From positions 1 through 64,000 of the forward strand of contig CAWDZB010000010.1 in assembly GCA_963806685.1 (NCBI GenBank): a stretch of 64,000 nt of DNA. Direction: 5' to 3'. Every line of letters starts with the position of its first letter. Positions within the stretch are counted from its first letter, which is position 1. Shown piece after piece: positions 17,669 through 26,819 of the stretch. The position numbers and the translations under genes were made by a program. The DNA is from DDH964 sp963806685. Its GTDB lineage: Bacteria; Desulfobacterota; Desulfuromonadia; Desulfuromonadales; DDH964. The notes under the pieces are model-generated. The model worked only from the letters and a program-made list of their open reading frames with translations. It did no database searches and had not been told where the DNA came from.

Positions 17669-19291
17669 TCAACGTCGGCCGCGGTCGCGCCGCCAGGCGC
17701 CGACCGAAGCCAGGATCGCACCCAAAAATCCGAGATAAACCATGACTTCGCCAAGATAATGGTGCCAGCCGGCCAGGGGCGCGTCCACCAGCAGCGCGCC
17801 GCCGACCACCAGCGCCGCAGCCACAATGGCGCCGGTGAGCCGTTCGAGATTGCGGCTGACGCGGCCGCCCAGGGCTTCCACCCCGGGGGCCTTGATCCGG
17901 CCCAGATCGCCATCGGCGATCCGCCGAAGGGCGCGACGCGTGTCACCGGGCGCATCGCTGATCAGGCGCTCCAGCTCGCGGGCCAGGGTACTGGTCTTCT
18001 CCTTGATCCGCTCCATGGAAAAGTGCTGCTCGCTCAGGCGCGAGATTTGTTCGCGGAACGATCCCAGGTAGTTATGGTCCGGATCGAGTTGCCGGATCAT
18101 GCCTTCAAGGATGACGAACGCCCGGGTCAGCAGGAAGAACTCTCCGGGGTTATGGACGCCGTTCCGGCTTCCGGCCCGCAGCAGGGAGTCAAAGACATCA
18201 CCGACGGAAACTTCCGCCAAATCGTCCCGGTGGAGTTCCTGGAGCACGACCTTGATATCCATCAGCAGCGCCCCGCGATTGACCTCTTCGCGCCCACGCG
18301 GCGCCATTTCCAGATAGGCCAGCTTGGCGCCGCGCGCATCCCCTTTGACGACCGCTTCGAGGAGGAGCTTCAGCGAGTCGCGCATCGCCTCGTCCAGTTC
18401 GCCCGTCATCCCGAAGTCGAGCAGTGAGAGGCGGCCGTCGGGGAGGACGAATACATTGCCGGAATGCGGGTCGGCGTGGAACAGCCCGTCCTCGAAGATC
18501 GTTTGCAGCATCAGCCGGACCAGGGTGTTGATCAGCCGCGGCATCTCTTCCGGGTGCAGTTTGGCATAGCCATCCACCGGTTCGCCGGCGGAAAACTCCA
18601 TGGTGAGGACCTTGCCGGTCGACAGCTTTTTGACCACATCCGGAATCCAGAGGTCAGGTATATCGGCCAGAGCGGCGCGGAAAAGGGTGATGGAACGCGC
18701 TTCGCGCCGGAAATCGGTTTCCCGGTTCAGGCTGTTGGAAAATTCCTGGACCAGCAGTGGCAGGTCAAAGACCAAAAGGCGCGGGAAGAGCTGCTCCCCC
18801 AAGGCGACCAGGGATTTCAGCGCCTTCATATCCGTGGCGATCATCGCTTCCAGGCCGGGTCGCTGCACCTTGACCGCGACGCGGCGCCCGTCGTGCAGGG
18901 TCGCCTCATGCACTTGGGCGATGGTGGCGGCGGCAAGGGGCGTTTCGCTGAACACGGCGAATATTTCCGTCATCGGCGCGCCCAGTTCGGCTTCGACCGT
19001 GACGCGCACCGCGTCGATGCCCAGCGCCGGCAACTGGTCGTGCAAAAGCTCCAGCTCCTGGATGTAGGCATCCGGCAGCAGGTCGCGCCGCATGGCCAGC
19101 ACCTGGCCGAGCTTGAGAAAGGTCAGCCCCAGCTCCTCGAAGGTTTCCCGCACCTCTTGGGGCGGAGGCCAATGGCGCTTGCCCCGCAACGCTCCCAACA
19201 ATCCATGGCTGAACAGTACGCGGAGAATCTGCAGCAGGCGTGGGGCGACGCGCAGCCGGCGGCCTCTTTCCCGGGCGATCAGTACGGCCAT
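17669..19291 (-). CDS. UbiB/ABC1 (AarF) family atypical kinase
   Basis: 540 residues. It shows the family marks: the KxGQ-type motif in TFLKLGQVL, an Ala-rich loop AAATIAQVH in place of the P-loop, RVAVKVQRPG with the lysine, HADPHSGN and the DFG-like LLDFGMTG. Two hydrophobic helices close the C-terminus (about 490-530). UbiB/COQ8 proteins support isoprenoid-quinone synthesis or other lipid functions at the membrane. It is the main gene inside the inverted-repeat-bounded segment. The direct role here is unknown. Confidence 0.92.
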   Translation of the reverse strand: MAVLIARERGRRLRVAPRLLQILRVLFSHGLLGALRGKRHWPPPQEVRETFEELGLTFLKLGQVLAMRRDLLPDAYIQELELLHDQLPALGIDAVRVTVEAELGAPMTEIFAVFSETPLAAATIAQVHEATLHDGRRVAVKVQRPGLEAMIATDMKALKSLVALGEQLFPRLLVFDLPLLVQEFSNSLNRETDFRREARSITLFRAALADIPDLWIPDVVKKLSTGKVLTMEFSAGEPVDGYAKLHPEEMPRLINTLVRLMLQTIFEDGLFHADPHSGNVFVLPDGRLSLLDFGMTGELDEAMRDSLKLLLEAVVKGDARGAKLAYLEMAPRGREEVNRGALLMDIKVVLQELHRDDLAEVSVGDVFDSLLRAGSRNGVHNPGEFFLLTRAFVILEGMIRQLDPDHNYLGSFREQISRLSEQHFSMERIKEKTSTLARELERLISDAPGDTRRALRRIADGDLGRIKAPGVEALGGRVSRNLERLTGAIVAAALVVGGALLVDAPLAGWHHYLGEVMVYLGFLGAILASVGAWRRDRGRR

Positions 19292-19410
19292 AAATTTATC
19301 CTCTATCCCAGCCTTAACAACGCGTGGCGAACTTGCTGCGAGGCCTGTATCCCGTGGTGCCCCGTGGATAAGAGCTCGGTATCCTTCGGTGAGCGTTCGC
19401 CCTTATGCAT

Positions 19411-19602
19411 TCAGATTTCCTCGTCTTTGCCCCAGAAGAGGATCATCTGCGCGACAGGGGAGTCATGTGCATTCATGAGCTGCTGGGTGCTGACCAGATT
19501 CCAGCCGAGCCTTACCATGCTATCCAAATGCTCTTGAAAATCCAGGGCCAAGAGATCGTTAAACGGGTAGCTTTTGGTCGTAAAGGTAAGAGATTTCCCC
19601 AT
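19411..19602 (-). CDS. Small 63-residue protein, DUF4177-like
   Basis: MGKSLTFTTKSYPF... is preceded by an aggaga box six nt before ATG 19602 (an ATG two codons upstream at 19608 touches the box, so 19602 is preferred). The peptide has a short beta/helix/beta pattern with HLDSMVRLGWNLVS and a final VAQMILFWGK strand, like DUF4177-type proteins (LGxxGWELVS...FKR). The match is from appearance only. It lies between the UbiB kinase and the DUF2254 gene. Confidence 0.55.
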   Translation of the reverse strand: MGKSLTFTTKSYPFNDLLALDFQEHLDSMVRLGWNLVSTQQLMNAHDSPVAQMILFWGKDEEI

Positions 19603-19834
19603 GGCCATTCTCCTATTGCGGTGGTCTCTGGTTTCAATTGTACCGGCTTTTTGCGGACATACTCTCTGAGCTTCCTCCCGGGCGACAATTGCTCCGGGGC
19701 AGGGAACAGGGGTCAAGCCTGACGATCGGAGATTCTCAAGTTCCCTGATACCTCCTCCAACGTTCTGGCAGGCCCCCTTTCTGGTGCCGCGCCGGGTTCC
19801 TGCTATTCTTGACTCGGAAGCAGAAAGGTTCCCG

Positions 19835-21193
19835 ATGAAGACCCGATTGATCAATCTCTGGGGGAAACTGCGCTCCAGCTACTGGTTCCTCCCCGGCCTG
19901 ATGGCCCTGGGCGCGGTCGGCCTCACCATCGTCCTCGGCGGCATCGACCGCCGCTGGGGTTCTGCCATGGTCCGGGGTTTAGCCTGGATGGGCGAAAATG
20001 AGCCCGAAGGGGCCAGGGCGTTCCTGTCGACGGTGGCCGGGGCCACGATCACCGTCACCGGCGTCGTCTTCTCCATCACCATCGTCGCCCTTTCTCTGGC
20101 CTCCCAGCAATTCGGCCCCCGCCTGCTCAACAGCTTCATGCGCGACCGGGCCAACCAGGTGGTCTTCGGCAGCTTCATCGGCACCTACCTCTACTGCCTG
20201 CTGGTGCTGCGCACCATCCACGGCAGCGGGTCCGAAGGCTATGTCCCCCAGCTCTCGCTGCTGGCCGGTTTTCTATTGGCGATCCTCAGCGTTGCCGTGC
20301 TGATCTTCTTCATCCACCATGTGGCCGAATCGATCCAGGCGATGACGGTCATCGCCAACGTCGGCGCCGATTTGGAACGCGCGATTGTTAGAAATTTTGC
20401 CGAGCATGACGACGGGTCGCCGGCTAACTGGCGGGAGGCGCTGCGCCCCGGGGAACTGCCAGAGGATTTCGATTCCGCCGCCCTGCCGATTGGCGCCCGC
20501 CGCAGCGGGTACCTGCAGGCGGTGAATATCAGCAGCCTGTTGAAGCTGGCCACCGACCACGACCTGCTGCTGCGTCTGGAGCTGAGCCCCGGGGCCTTCG
20601 TCATCCGCGGTGCCCCGCTGGCTTCCGTCTGGTCCGCGGATCACGCCCGACCGGCGGAGTTGGACGATGCGGTCACCGGAGCCTTCATCGTCGGCGCCAA
20701 GCGCAGCCCCGAACAGGACATCGAGCACCTGATCAACCAGCTGGTGGAGGTCGCCGTCCGCGCCCTGTCGCCCGGGATCAACGATCCCTTCACCGCCATC
20801 AACTGCATCGACTACCTCGGCTCGGCCCTGAGCGAACTGGCCCACCGCCGCCTGCCGGCCCCGTGGCACTTCGACGCGGAGGATCGGCTGCGGCTGATCA
20901 CCCGCCCGCAGACCTTCGACGGCGCCCTGACTGCCGCGGTGGACCAGATCCGCCAGCATGGGAGGCGCGACGTTGCGGTCACCATCCGCCTGCTGGAGAT
21001 GCTCGCCACCCTTCTGCCCAGCACCCGCAGCGAAGAGCAGCGCCGCTCCGTGGTGCGCCAGGCGGCGATGATCGACCGGGGCAGCCGCGACGGCCTCTCC
21101 GCCGAGGAGGACCGTCGCGACGTACGGAACCGCTACCTGGCGGTCTTCCAGGCCCTGGAAGAGAACTTCGGGCTCAGCGGCGACCTCGATTGA
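19835..21193 (+). CDS. DUF2254 membrane protein
   Basis: About 452 residues from ATG 19835, which has a GAAAGG box; an in-frame ATG at 19784 is less likely. Four N-terminal membrane helices (WFLPGLMALGAVGLTIVL, the ITVTGVVFSITIVALSLAS segment, VVFGSFIGTYLYCLLVL, LLAGFLLAILSVAVLIFFI) are followed by a soluble C-terminal domain with SPGINDPFTAINCID. This is the DUF2254 pattern, function unknown. It is divergent from the UbiB kinase and shares the inverted-repeat-bounded segment with it. Confidence 0.9.
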   Translation: MKTRLINLWGKLRSSYWFLPGLMALGAVGLTIVLGGIDRRWGSAMVRGLAWMGENEPEGARAFLSTVAGATITVTGVVFSITIVALSLASQQFGPRLLNSFMRDRANQVVFGSFIGTYLYCLLVLRTIHGSGSEGYVPQLSLLAGFLLAILSVAVLIFFIHHVAESIQAMTVIANVGADLERAIVRNFAEHDDGSPANWREALRPGELPEDFDSAALPIGARRSGYLQAVNISSLLKLATDHDLLLRLELSPGAFVIRGAPLASVWSADHARPAELDDAVTGAFIVGAKRSPEQDIEHLINQLVEVAVRALSPGINDPFTAINCIDYLGSALSELAHRRLPAPWHFDAEDRLRLITRPQTFDGALTAAVDQIRQHGRRDVAVTIRLLEMLATLLPSTRSEEQRRSVVRQAAMIDRGSRDGLSAEEDRRDVRNRYLAVFQALEENFGLSGDLD

Positions 21194-21390
21194 GCCATCC
21201 CCTTGTCCGACGCGTACCGCAAAGCCGTTAAACTTCCTCCCGTGCGGTTAGAGCACTCCGCGGAAGGGGTTCCAAGGTTCGGGTGCCGACAGGGGCCGGG
21301 AGCCACCCCATTCCGGATCCTGATTAGTTCGGATTCTCAGCCAAAGAGGTTTCCCCCTTGAGAAAGGGGTGTTAAGGGGGATTCTAAGTC

Positions 21391-21837
21391 GGCGGGTCTC
21401 GTCCCGCCGGCATGGGGACGCGACGAGCGGAGTATCGGAACTGCCCCTGGTGAGATCGGGCCGGCGCGTTTTCGTTTGCTCCATCTGCGCGGGGTGGTGA
21501 TCGTTCCGGCATGCTGCTTTGCGGAGCGAACTCCGGCGCTGCTTGGTTTTAAAAGCTTCTCCACAACCAGAGCCTCTGACCGCGCAAAGCAGAGTTGCAA
21601 AAGAGCATGCGGCCAACGACCCGCGATCGGAGACGCGATTGTGACCACGGAACCCCGGCGGGGTTGGTTGTCGACGAGGGAGATCCTGGGCACCGGAACT
21701 TCGCGAGCGCATGCCCCCCGCAAGGGAAAGCGTTTGGGGCGGTCGCCCAGGCAGGGAAAATCTTACAGCGAGGACAGGGCAATCCCCCTTTCATAAGGGA
21801 GGACTCTGGAACGAGCTGAGAATGGAACCCAATCAGG
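21391..21837. repeat. Dispersed ~0.5 kb repeat, copy B (inverted)
   Basis: Reverse-complement counterpart of copy A at 17097-17580, with shared landmarks in the same order when read on the minus strand. Its outer part at 21345-21385 adds a hairpin-forming ccccctt...aaggggg element of the kind scattered through many proteobacterial genomes. No ORF here is convincing. The whole stretch 21194-21937 appears non-coding. Confidence 0.75.
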
Positions 21838-21937
21838 TTCGGAATTGAATTGCTCGCCGCTGCAGGGAAGAGAACGGCTCCCGAGGGTCCCGGGAATCGT
21901 TCAGATTCCCCCGGGCCCGGTGCAACTGGCGGCCATA

Positions 21938-23473
21938 TTACCCGGCAAAGTAGCGGACGATTTCGTTGGTGAGGGCAGCGAGGGTGTATTCGGCGGGCTC
22001 GATGGCGACCTCCAGCCCGAGCCGGCGGCAGGTTTGGGCGGTGATCGGGCCGATGGCGGCGACGACGACGCCCTCAAGGAGCTTGGAGAAACGCTCGGTG
22101 CCAAGGATGCGGGCAAGGTTCTCGACGGTAGAGGAGGCAGTGAAGGTGACGCAGTCGATCTCGGCGGCTTCGAGAGCCGCGAGCGCTGCGGGGGGGAGTG
22201 CAGCGGGGAGGTTATTGCGATAGGCGACCGGCGCCACCACTTCGGCGCCAAGGGCGGTCAGGCCGTGAGGGATCACCTCACGGGCCTTGTCGGCACGGGG
22301 GAAGAGCACCCGCTTGCCGGCCAGCGGCTGGTCGGCAAAGGCAGCGACCACCCCTTCGGCCTTGTAGTCGGCCGGGATGAGGTCGGGGCGGATGCCGTGG
22401 TTGCGAATCGCCGCCGCGGTCTTCGGACCGACGGCACAGACCCGGCAGCGGCCCAGGGCGCGGGCGTCGAACCCAAGGATCTCCAGGCGGGTGAAGAAGA
22501 ACCGCACGGCATTGGCGGAAGTGAATACCAGCCAGTCGAAGGTTGCCAACTCGCCGATGGCGTCGTCCAGGGGGGCAGGGTCGGTAGGAGGGACCAACTG
22601 GATGGTAGGACATTCGACCACCTGGGCGCCCTGACCTTCGAGGTGGACCGAAAATTCTCCCGCCTGATCGGCGCTGCGGGTCACCAGCACCCGCTTGCCG
22701 AACAGCGGCCGGTTGTCGAACCAGCGCAGCTGCTCCCGCAGGTCCACCACCTCGCCGACGATGATCACTGCCGGCGGCTTGAAGCCCTGTTCGCGGACCT
22801 TGGCGGCGATGTCGGCTAGGGTGCCGACCAGCGTCTGCTGGCGCGGCGTGGTTGCCCAGCGCACCACCGCCACCGGGGTTTGCGGGCTGCGGCCGTGGGC
22901 GACCAGCTCACCGGCAATCAGCTCGAGGTTAGCCATCCCCATGTAGAAAACCAGGGTGCCGACGCCGGTTGCCAGCTTCTCCCAGTCGAGGCTGGAAAAT
23001 TTCTTGGCGGGATCCTCGTGGCCGGTGACCAGCCCGAGGCTGGTGGTAAAGTCGCGGTGGGTGAGCGGGATGCCGGCATAGGCCGCGGCAGCGAAGCCGG
23101 CGGTCACCCCTGGAATGACCTCGAAGGCAATCCCCTGCCGGTGGAGATGGAGGGCCTCCTCGCCGCCGCGGCCGAAGAGGTAGGGATCTCCCCCCTTGAG
23201 CCGGGCCACGACCTTGCCCTGGCCGGCCTGCTCGGCAAGCAGGGCATTGATCTCCTGCTGCGGACGGTGATGGCAGCCGCGGGTCTTGCCGACGTAGATA
23301 TGTTCGGCGGCCGGCGCCTCGGCCAGCAGCGCCGGGTTGGCCAGGTAGTCGTAAACCACCACCTCGGCGCGGCGCAGGCAGTCGCGGCCGCGGACGGTGA
23401 TCAGCCCCGGGTCGCCGGGCCCGGCGCCGATGAGGTAGACGATGCCGGTTTTAGTCTTGAGTCCCGAGTCCAA
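21938..23473 (-). CDS. cobA-hemD: Uroporphyrinogen-III methyltransferase / uroporphyrinogen-III synthase fusion
   Basis: 511 residues. The N-terminal half (about 10-250) is a SUMT: GAGPGDPGLIT, YVGKTRG, RLKGGDPYLFGRGGEE, VIPGVTAG and PLTHRDF. It makes precorrin-2, the branch to siroheme and B12. The C-terminal half (about 260-511) is HemD, which closes hydroxymethylbilane to uroporphyrinogen III (RVLVTRSADQAG, FTSANAVRFF, TFTASSTVENL). It follows hemC in the operon. The only start in reach is a TTG lying inside a heptamer repeat array, with no clear ribosome-binding site, so the exact N-terminus is uncertain. Confidence 0.95.
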   Translation of the reverse strand: MDSGLKTKTGIVYLIGAGPGDPGLITVRGRDCLRRAEVVVYDYLANPALLAEAPAAEHIYVGKTRGCHHRPQQEINALLAEQAGQGKVVARLKGGDPYLFGRGGEEALHLHRQGIAFEVIPGVTAGFAAAAYAGIPLTHRDFTTSLGLVTGHEDPAKKFSSLDWEKLATGVGTLVFYMGMANLELIAGELVAHGRSPQTPVAVVRWATTPRQQTLVGTLADIAAKVREQGFKPPAVIIVGEVVDLREQLRWFDNRPLFGKRVLVTRSADQAGEFSVHLEGQGAQVVECPTIQLVPPTDPAPLDDAIGELATFDWLVFTSANAVRFFFTRLEILGFDARALGRCRVCAVGPKTAAAIRNHGIRPDLIPADYKAEGVVAAFADQPLAGKRVLFPRADKAREVIPHGLTALGAEVVAPVAYRNNLPAALPPAALAALEAAEIDCVTFTASSTVENLARILGTERFSKLLEGVVVAAIGPITAQTCRRLGLEVAIEPAEYTLAALTNEIVRYFAG

Positions 23474-23612
23474 AGTTCAAAGTCCAAAGTCCCGGGTCCA
23501 AGGTCCCGGGTCCAAAGTCCGAAGTCGCGTATCCAGAGTCCAAAGTCAAAAGCCGCCCCCCGAATGGCGAGCGACCTTAGACTCGGGACCTTGGACCCGA
23601 GACCCGGGACTC
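23461..23612. repeat. Degenerate heptamer array with inverted arm
   Basis: From 23463 to 23546 the sequence divides exactly into 7-nt units of the forms ccaaagt, cccgggt, ccaaggt and cccgagt, about 12 in a row. After a ~27 nt spacer, 23574-23612 carries the reverse-complement units (ccttgga, cccggga, ctcggga). The whole can fold into a long imperfect hairpin. It fills the gap between hemC and cobA-hemD and supplies the TTG start codon of the latter. Confidence 0.85.
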
Positions 23613-23623
23613 TGCGGTTTAGA

Positions 23624-24586
23624 TTAGACGTCTTCCCGCGTCACGTTGAAGGTCTCGTGCTGGTAGACCTCGTTGAGGATTTTGCCGGCGCCCATGATCA
23701 GCAGGTCGTCGCCGAGGGAGGCGCCAAGATGTTCGCAGTCCTCCACCGGCCCGCTAACGGTCTTCTTCAGGCACTGCACGCCGTCGCAGTCGGCAACCAG
23801 GCCGGTGAGGGTCAGGGTGCGGCCGGCGACGGTGCCGTGGCAGGCGATGGGGACCTGGCAGCCGCCTTCCAGGCGGAGCAGGAAAGCGCGCTCGCCGCGC
23901 ACCGCCCAGTCAGTTTCGGCATGGTTGAAGAAGTCGATGAGGGCGTTGGTCTCGGCGTCGTCGATGCGGCTTTCGATGCCGAGGGCGCCCTGGCCGATGG
24001 CCGGGATGGAGACGTCGACCGGCAGGTACTCGCCGATCTGGCTGTCGAAGCCGAGGCGGTGCATGCCGGCGGCGGCGAGGATGACGGCATCGAGGTTGTC
24101 CTCGGTGAGCTTGCGGATACGGGTCTCGACGTTGCCGCGGATGTCGACCATCTGCAGGTCGGGACGGATGTGCAGCAGCTGCGCCTTGCGGCGCAGGGCG
24201 CTGGTGCCGATGCGCGCCCCCTGCGGCAGGTCGCGCCAGGAGGTGACGCCGGAGCGCAGGATGACGATGTCGCGCACGTCCTCGCGCTCGGTGATGCAGT
24301 GGAGCGCCAACCCCTCCGGGAAGAGGGTCGGCACGTCCTTCATCGAGTGCACGGAAATGTCGGTCTCACCGCGCAGCATCGCCTCCTGGAGTTCCTTGGT
24401 GAACAGCCCCTTGCCGCCGACCATCGCCAGCGGTACGTCGAGGATCTTGTCCCCTTGCGTCTTGATCTTGGTCAGGGTGACCTCGAGATCGGGGTAGCGC
24501 TTCTCCAGCTCGAACTTGACCCAGTTGGCCTGCCACAGGGCGAGCTGGCTGGCGCGGGTGCCGATACGCAGTTGCTTCTTGGCCAT
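23624..24586 (-). CDS. hemC: Porphobilinogen deaminase (hydroxymethylbilane synthase)
   Basis: 320 residues from ATG 24586 (an in-frame TTG at 24595 is also possible). Polymerises four porphobilinogens to hydroxymethylbilane. Motifs are LRIGTRASQLALWQ, HSMKDVPT, GTSALRRKAQL, DIRGNVETR and the cofactor-binding Cys in LEGGCQVPIA. An AAGGAG box lies 12 nt upstream of the ATG. It is between hemA and cobA-hemD in the minus-strand tetrapyrrole operon. Confidence 0.97.
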   Translation of the reverse strand: MAKKQLRIGTRASQLALWQANWVKFELEKRYPDLEVTLTKIKTQGDKILDVPLAMVGGKGLFTKELQEAMLRGETDISVHSMKDVPTLFPEGLALHCITEREDVRDIVILRSGVTSWRDLPQGARIGTSALRRKAQLLHIRPDLQMVDIRGNVETRIRKLTEDNLDAVILAAAGMHRLGFDSQIGEYLPVDVSIPAIGQGALGIESRIDDAETNALIDFFNHAETDWAVRGERAFLLRLEGGCQVPIACHGTVAGRTLTLTGLVADCDGVQCLKKTVSGPVEDCEHLGASLGDDLLIMGAGKILNEVYQHETFNVTREDV

Positions 24587-24641
24587 TTTCAGCAATAACT
24601 CCTTGTCATACGGATATGGATGAATTCGGAAGGGGCGACGG

Positions 24642-25955
24642 TCACTCGCCGACCTGGTCGTCGAGGCACTCGATTTTCCCCTCGGGAGCGGGCAACTCGA
24701 GGTCGAAGAGGGCGCGGATCGCCTCGACGTAGCTGTCCCCGGCCGGATCGTTCTGGCTCTTCTTCAACAGCGTCATCGGCTGGTGCAGAACCTTGTTGAC
24801 GATCGCCGCGGTCAGCGCCTCGATCGACTTGCGCTCCTTGTCGCCGAGCCCCTTGAGGTTGCCGAAGGTTTTCTCCAGCTCGGCGCGGCGGATCTCTTCG
24901 AGCTTCTTGCGCAGGGCGACGATGGTCGGCACCACGTCGAGGCTGGAAAGCCACTTGAAGAAGATGCCGATCTCCTGGTCGATGATCGCCTCCGCCTTCT
25001 TCGCTTCCTTGTGGCGCTCCTTGAGGTTGGCCTGCACCACTCCCTGGAGGTCGTCGACGTCGTAGAGGTAGACGTTCTCGATGTCGTTGACCCGCGGGTC
25101 GATGTCGCGCGGCACGGCGATGTCGATGAGGAACATCGGCTTGTACCTGCGACGGCGGATCACCTCCTCGACGGTCTTGTGGCCGAGGATGAAGTTGGGG
25201 GCGCCGGTGGAGGTCAGGACGATATCGATCTGCGGCAGGTGGTCGACGAAGTTGTCGAACAGGATCGGCTTGCCGCCGAACTCGTCGGCGAGCTTCTGGG
25301 CCCGCTCGAAGGTGCGGTTGGTGACGTGGACCTTGGCGACGCCGTTGTTCATGAAGTGGCGGGCGGCCAGCTCGCACATCTCGCCGGCGCCGATCAGCAG
25401 TACCGTCTTGTCTTCGAGGGTGTCGAAGATCTTGCGCGCCAGCTCCACCGCGGCGAAGGAGACCGAAACCGCGTTGCTGGCGATCTCGGTCTCGGTGCGC
25501 ACCCGCTTGGCCACCGAGAAGGCCTTGTGCAGCAGGCGGTTGAGAATCAACCCCGCGGTCTTGAACTCGCCGGCATAGCCGTAGGCGGTCTTGATCTGGC
25601 CGAGGATCTGCGGCTCTCCGATGACCATCGAATCGAGGCTGGAGGCGACCCGGAAGATGTGCTGGATGGCCCCCTCGCCCTGGCGATCGTAAAGATGGGC
25701 CTCCAGTTCGTCGGTCGTCAATCCATGAAACTCGGCCATGAACCGGCGCAGCTGGCCGATGCCGGCATCGGCCTCACGGCTGACAGCATAAATCTCCACC
25801 CGGTTGCAGGTGGAGACGATCAGCCCTTCGGTGATCCCGGGCAGCGCGGCGACCTGCCGCAGCGGTTTTTCCATGGCGGTCGGAGCGAACGCGACCCGCT
25901 CGCGGATTTCCACCGGAGCGGTCTTGTGGCTGAGCCCGACGACAATAATGTTCAT
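24642..25955 (-). CDS. hemA: Glutamyl-tRNA reductase
   Basis: 437 residues. It reduces glutamyl-tRNA to glutamate-1-semialdehyde, the first committed step of C5 tetrapyrrole synthesis. Visible are the N-terminal VVGLSHKTAPVEIRE, the catalytic Cys in VSTCNRVEIYAV, FRVASSLDSMVIGEPQIL, the NADPH site GAGEMCELAARHF, VTNRTFERA and the C-terminal dimerisation helix. It lies 28 nt after ccsA, a pairing typical of Geobacter-like genomes, where it links haem synthesis with cytochrome c maturation. Confidence 0.97.
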   Translation of the reverse strand: MNIIVVGLSHKTAPVEIRERVAFAPTAMEKPLRQVAALPGITEGLIVSTCNRVEIYAVSREADAGIGQLRRFMAEFHGLTTDELEAHLYDRQGEGAIQHIFRVASSLDSMVIGEPQILGQIKTAYGYAGEFKTAGLILNRLLHKAFSVAKRVRTETEIASNAVSVSFAAVELARKIFDTLEDKTVLLIGAGEMCELAARHFMNNGVAKVHVTNRTFERAQKLADEFGGKPILFDNFVDHLPQIDIVLTSTGAPNFILGHKTVEEVIRRRRYKPMFLIDIAVPRDIDPRVNDIENVYLYDVDDLQGVVQANLKERHKEAKKAEAIIDQEIGIFFKWLSSLDVVPTIVALRKKLEEIRRAELEKTFGNLKGLGDKERKSIEALTAAIVNKVLHQPMTLLKKSQNDPAGDSYVEAIRALFDLELPAPEGKIECLDDQVGE

Positions 25956-25982
25956 ACTGCCAATCCGTTCAAAATCCGGCCG

Positions 25983-26819
25983 TCAACGGCCTTGCAGCGC
26001 CTTGAAGCTGTGCGCGCCGGAAAGAAGCCAGTTGACGCCCAGAAAGGAGAAGAGCAGACAGAGAAAGCCGATGATGGCGAAGATCGCCGCCCGCCGGCCG
26101 CGCCAGCCGATGGTCAGCCGGCCGTGCAGCAGGGCCGCGTAGACGAACCAGGTGATCAGCGCCCAGGTTTCCTTGGGGTCCCAGTTCCAGTAGGTCCCCC
26201 AGGCCGAGTTGGCCCAGATCGCCCCGGAGATGATGCCCATGGTCATCAGCGGAAAGCCGAAGGTCAGACACTTGTAGTTGATCGAGTCGAGGGTCTGCAG
26301 CGACGGCAGGGAATGGTAGAGGGTGGAGAACTTCTTGCTTTTGAGCATCCGCTCCTGGACCAGGTAGAGGACGCCGGCCACCGCCGCCACCGCGAAAATC
26401 GCGTCGCCGAGAAAAGCCAGGGTAACGTGTACCGGGAACCACCAGGAGTCGAGCATCGGATTGAGCTCGCGAGCGGCCTTGGGGGTGGCGCTGCCGATGA
26501 TCATCAGCGCCAGCGCCAGCGGACAGGAAAAGGCGCCGAGGACCGTCAGCCGGTAGCGCAGGTCGAAGAGGAGGAAGATGCCGACCACCGCCCAGGCAAA
26601 GAAGGAGAGGGATTCGTAGAGGTTGGAGGCCGGGGTATAGCCGGTTGCGAGGTAACGGGAGACCAGGGTTGCACAGTGCAAAGCAAAGCCGCCGACCAGC
26701 ACCCAGCGGGCCAGGCGACCCGCCTGCTCGCGGTGCCAGAGCACATCGACCAGGTAGAGGACGGTGGCGGCAAAATAGAGCAGCAGCGTAATCTTGAAGA
26801 GCAGGACGTTGACGCTCAT
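25983..26819 (-). CDS. ccsA: Cytochrome c biogenesis protein CcsA (HemX-like)
   Basis: 278 residues with about eight membrane helices. The haem-handling WWD motif is present as WGTYWNWDPKETWALITW near residues 200-217, with flanking conserved His residues. It is the membrane partner of CcsB in system II cytochrome c maturation and delivers haem to the periplasm. It overlaps the preceding siroheme dehydrogenase by ATGA. No ccsB (ResB) is visible nearby. Confidence 0.92.
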   Translation of the reverse strand: MSVNVLLFKITLLLYFAATVLYLVDVLWHREQAGRLARWVLVGGFALHCATLVSRYLATGYTPASNLYESLSFFAWAVVGIFLLFDLRYRLTVLGAFSCPLALALMIIGSATPKAARELNPMLDSWWFPVHVTLAFLGDAIFAVAAVAGVLYLVQERMLKSKKFSTLYHSLPSLQTLDSINYKCLTFGFPLMTMGIISGAIWANSAWGTYWNWDPKETWALITWFVYAALLHGRLTIGWRGRRAAIFAIIGFLCLLFSFLGVNWLLSGAHSFKALQGR

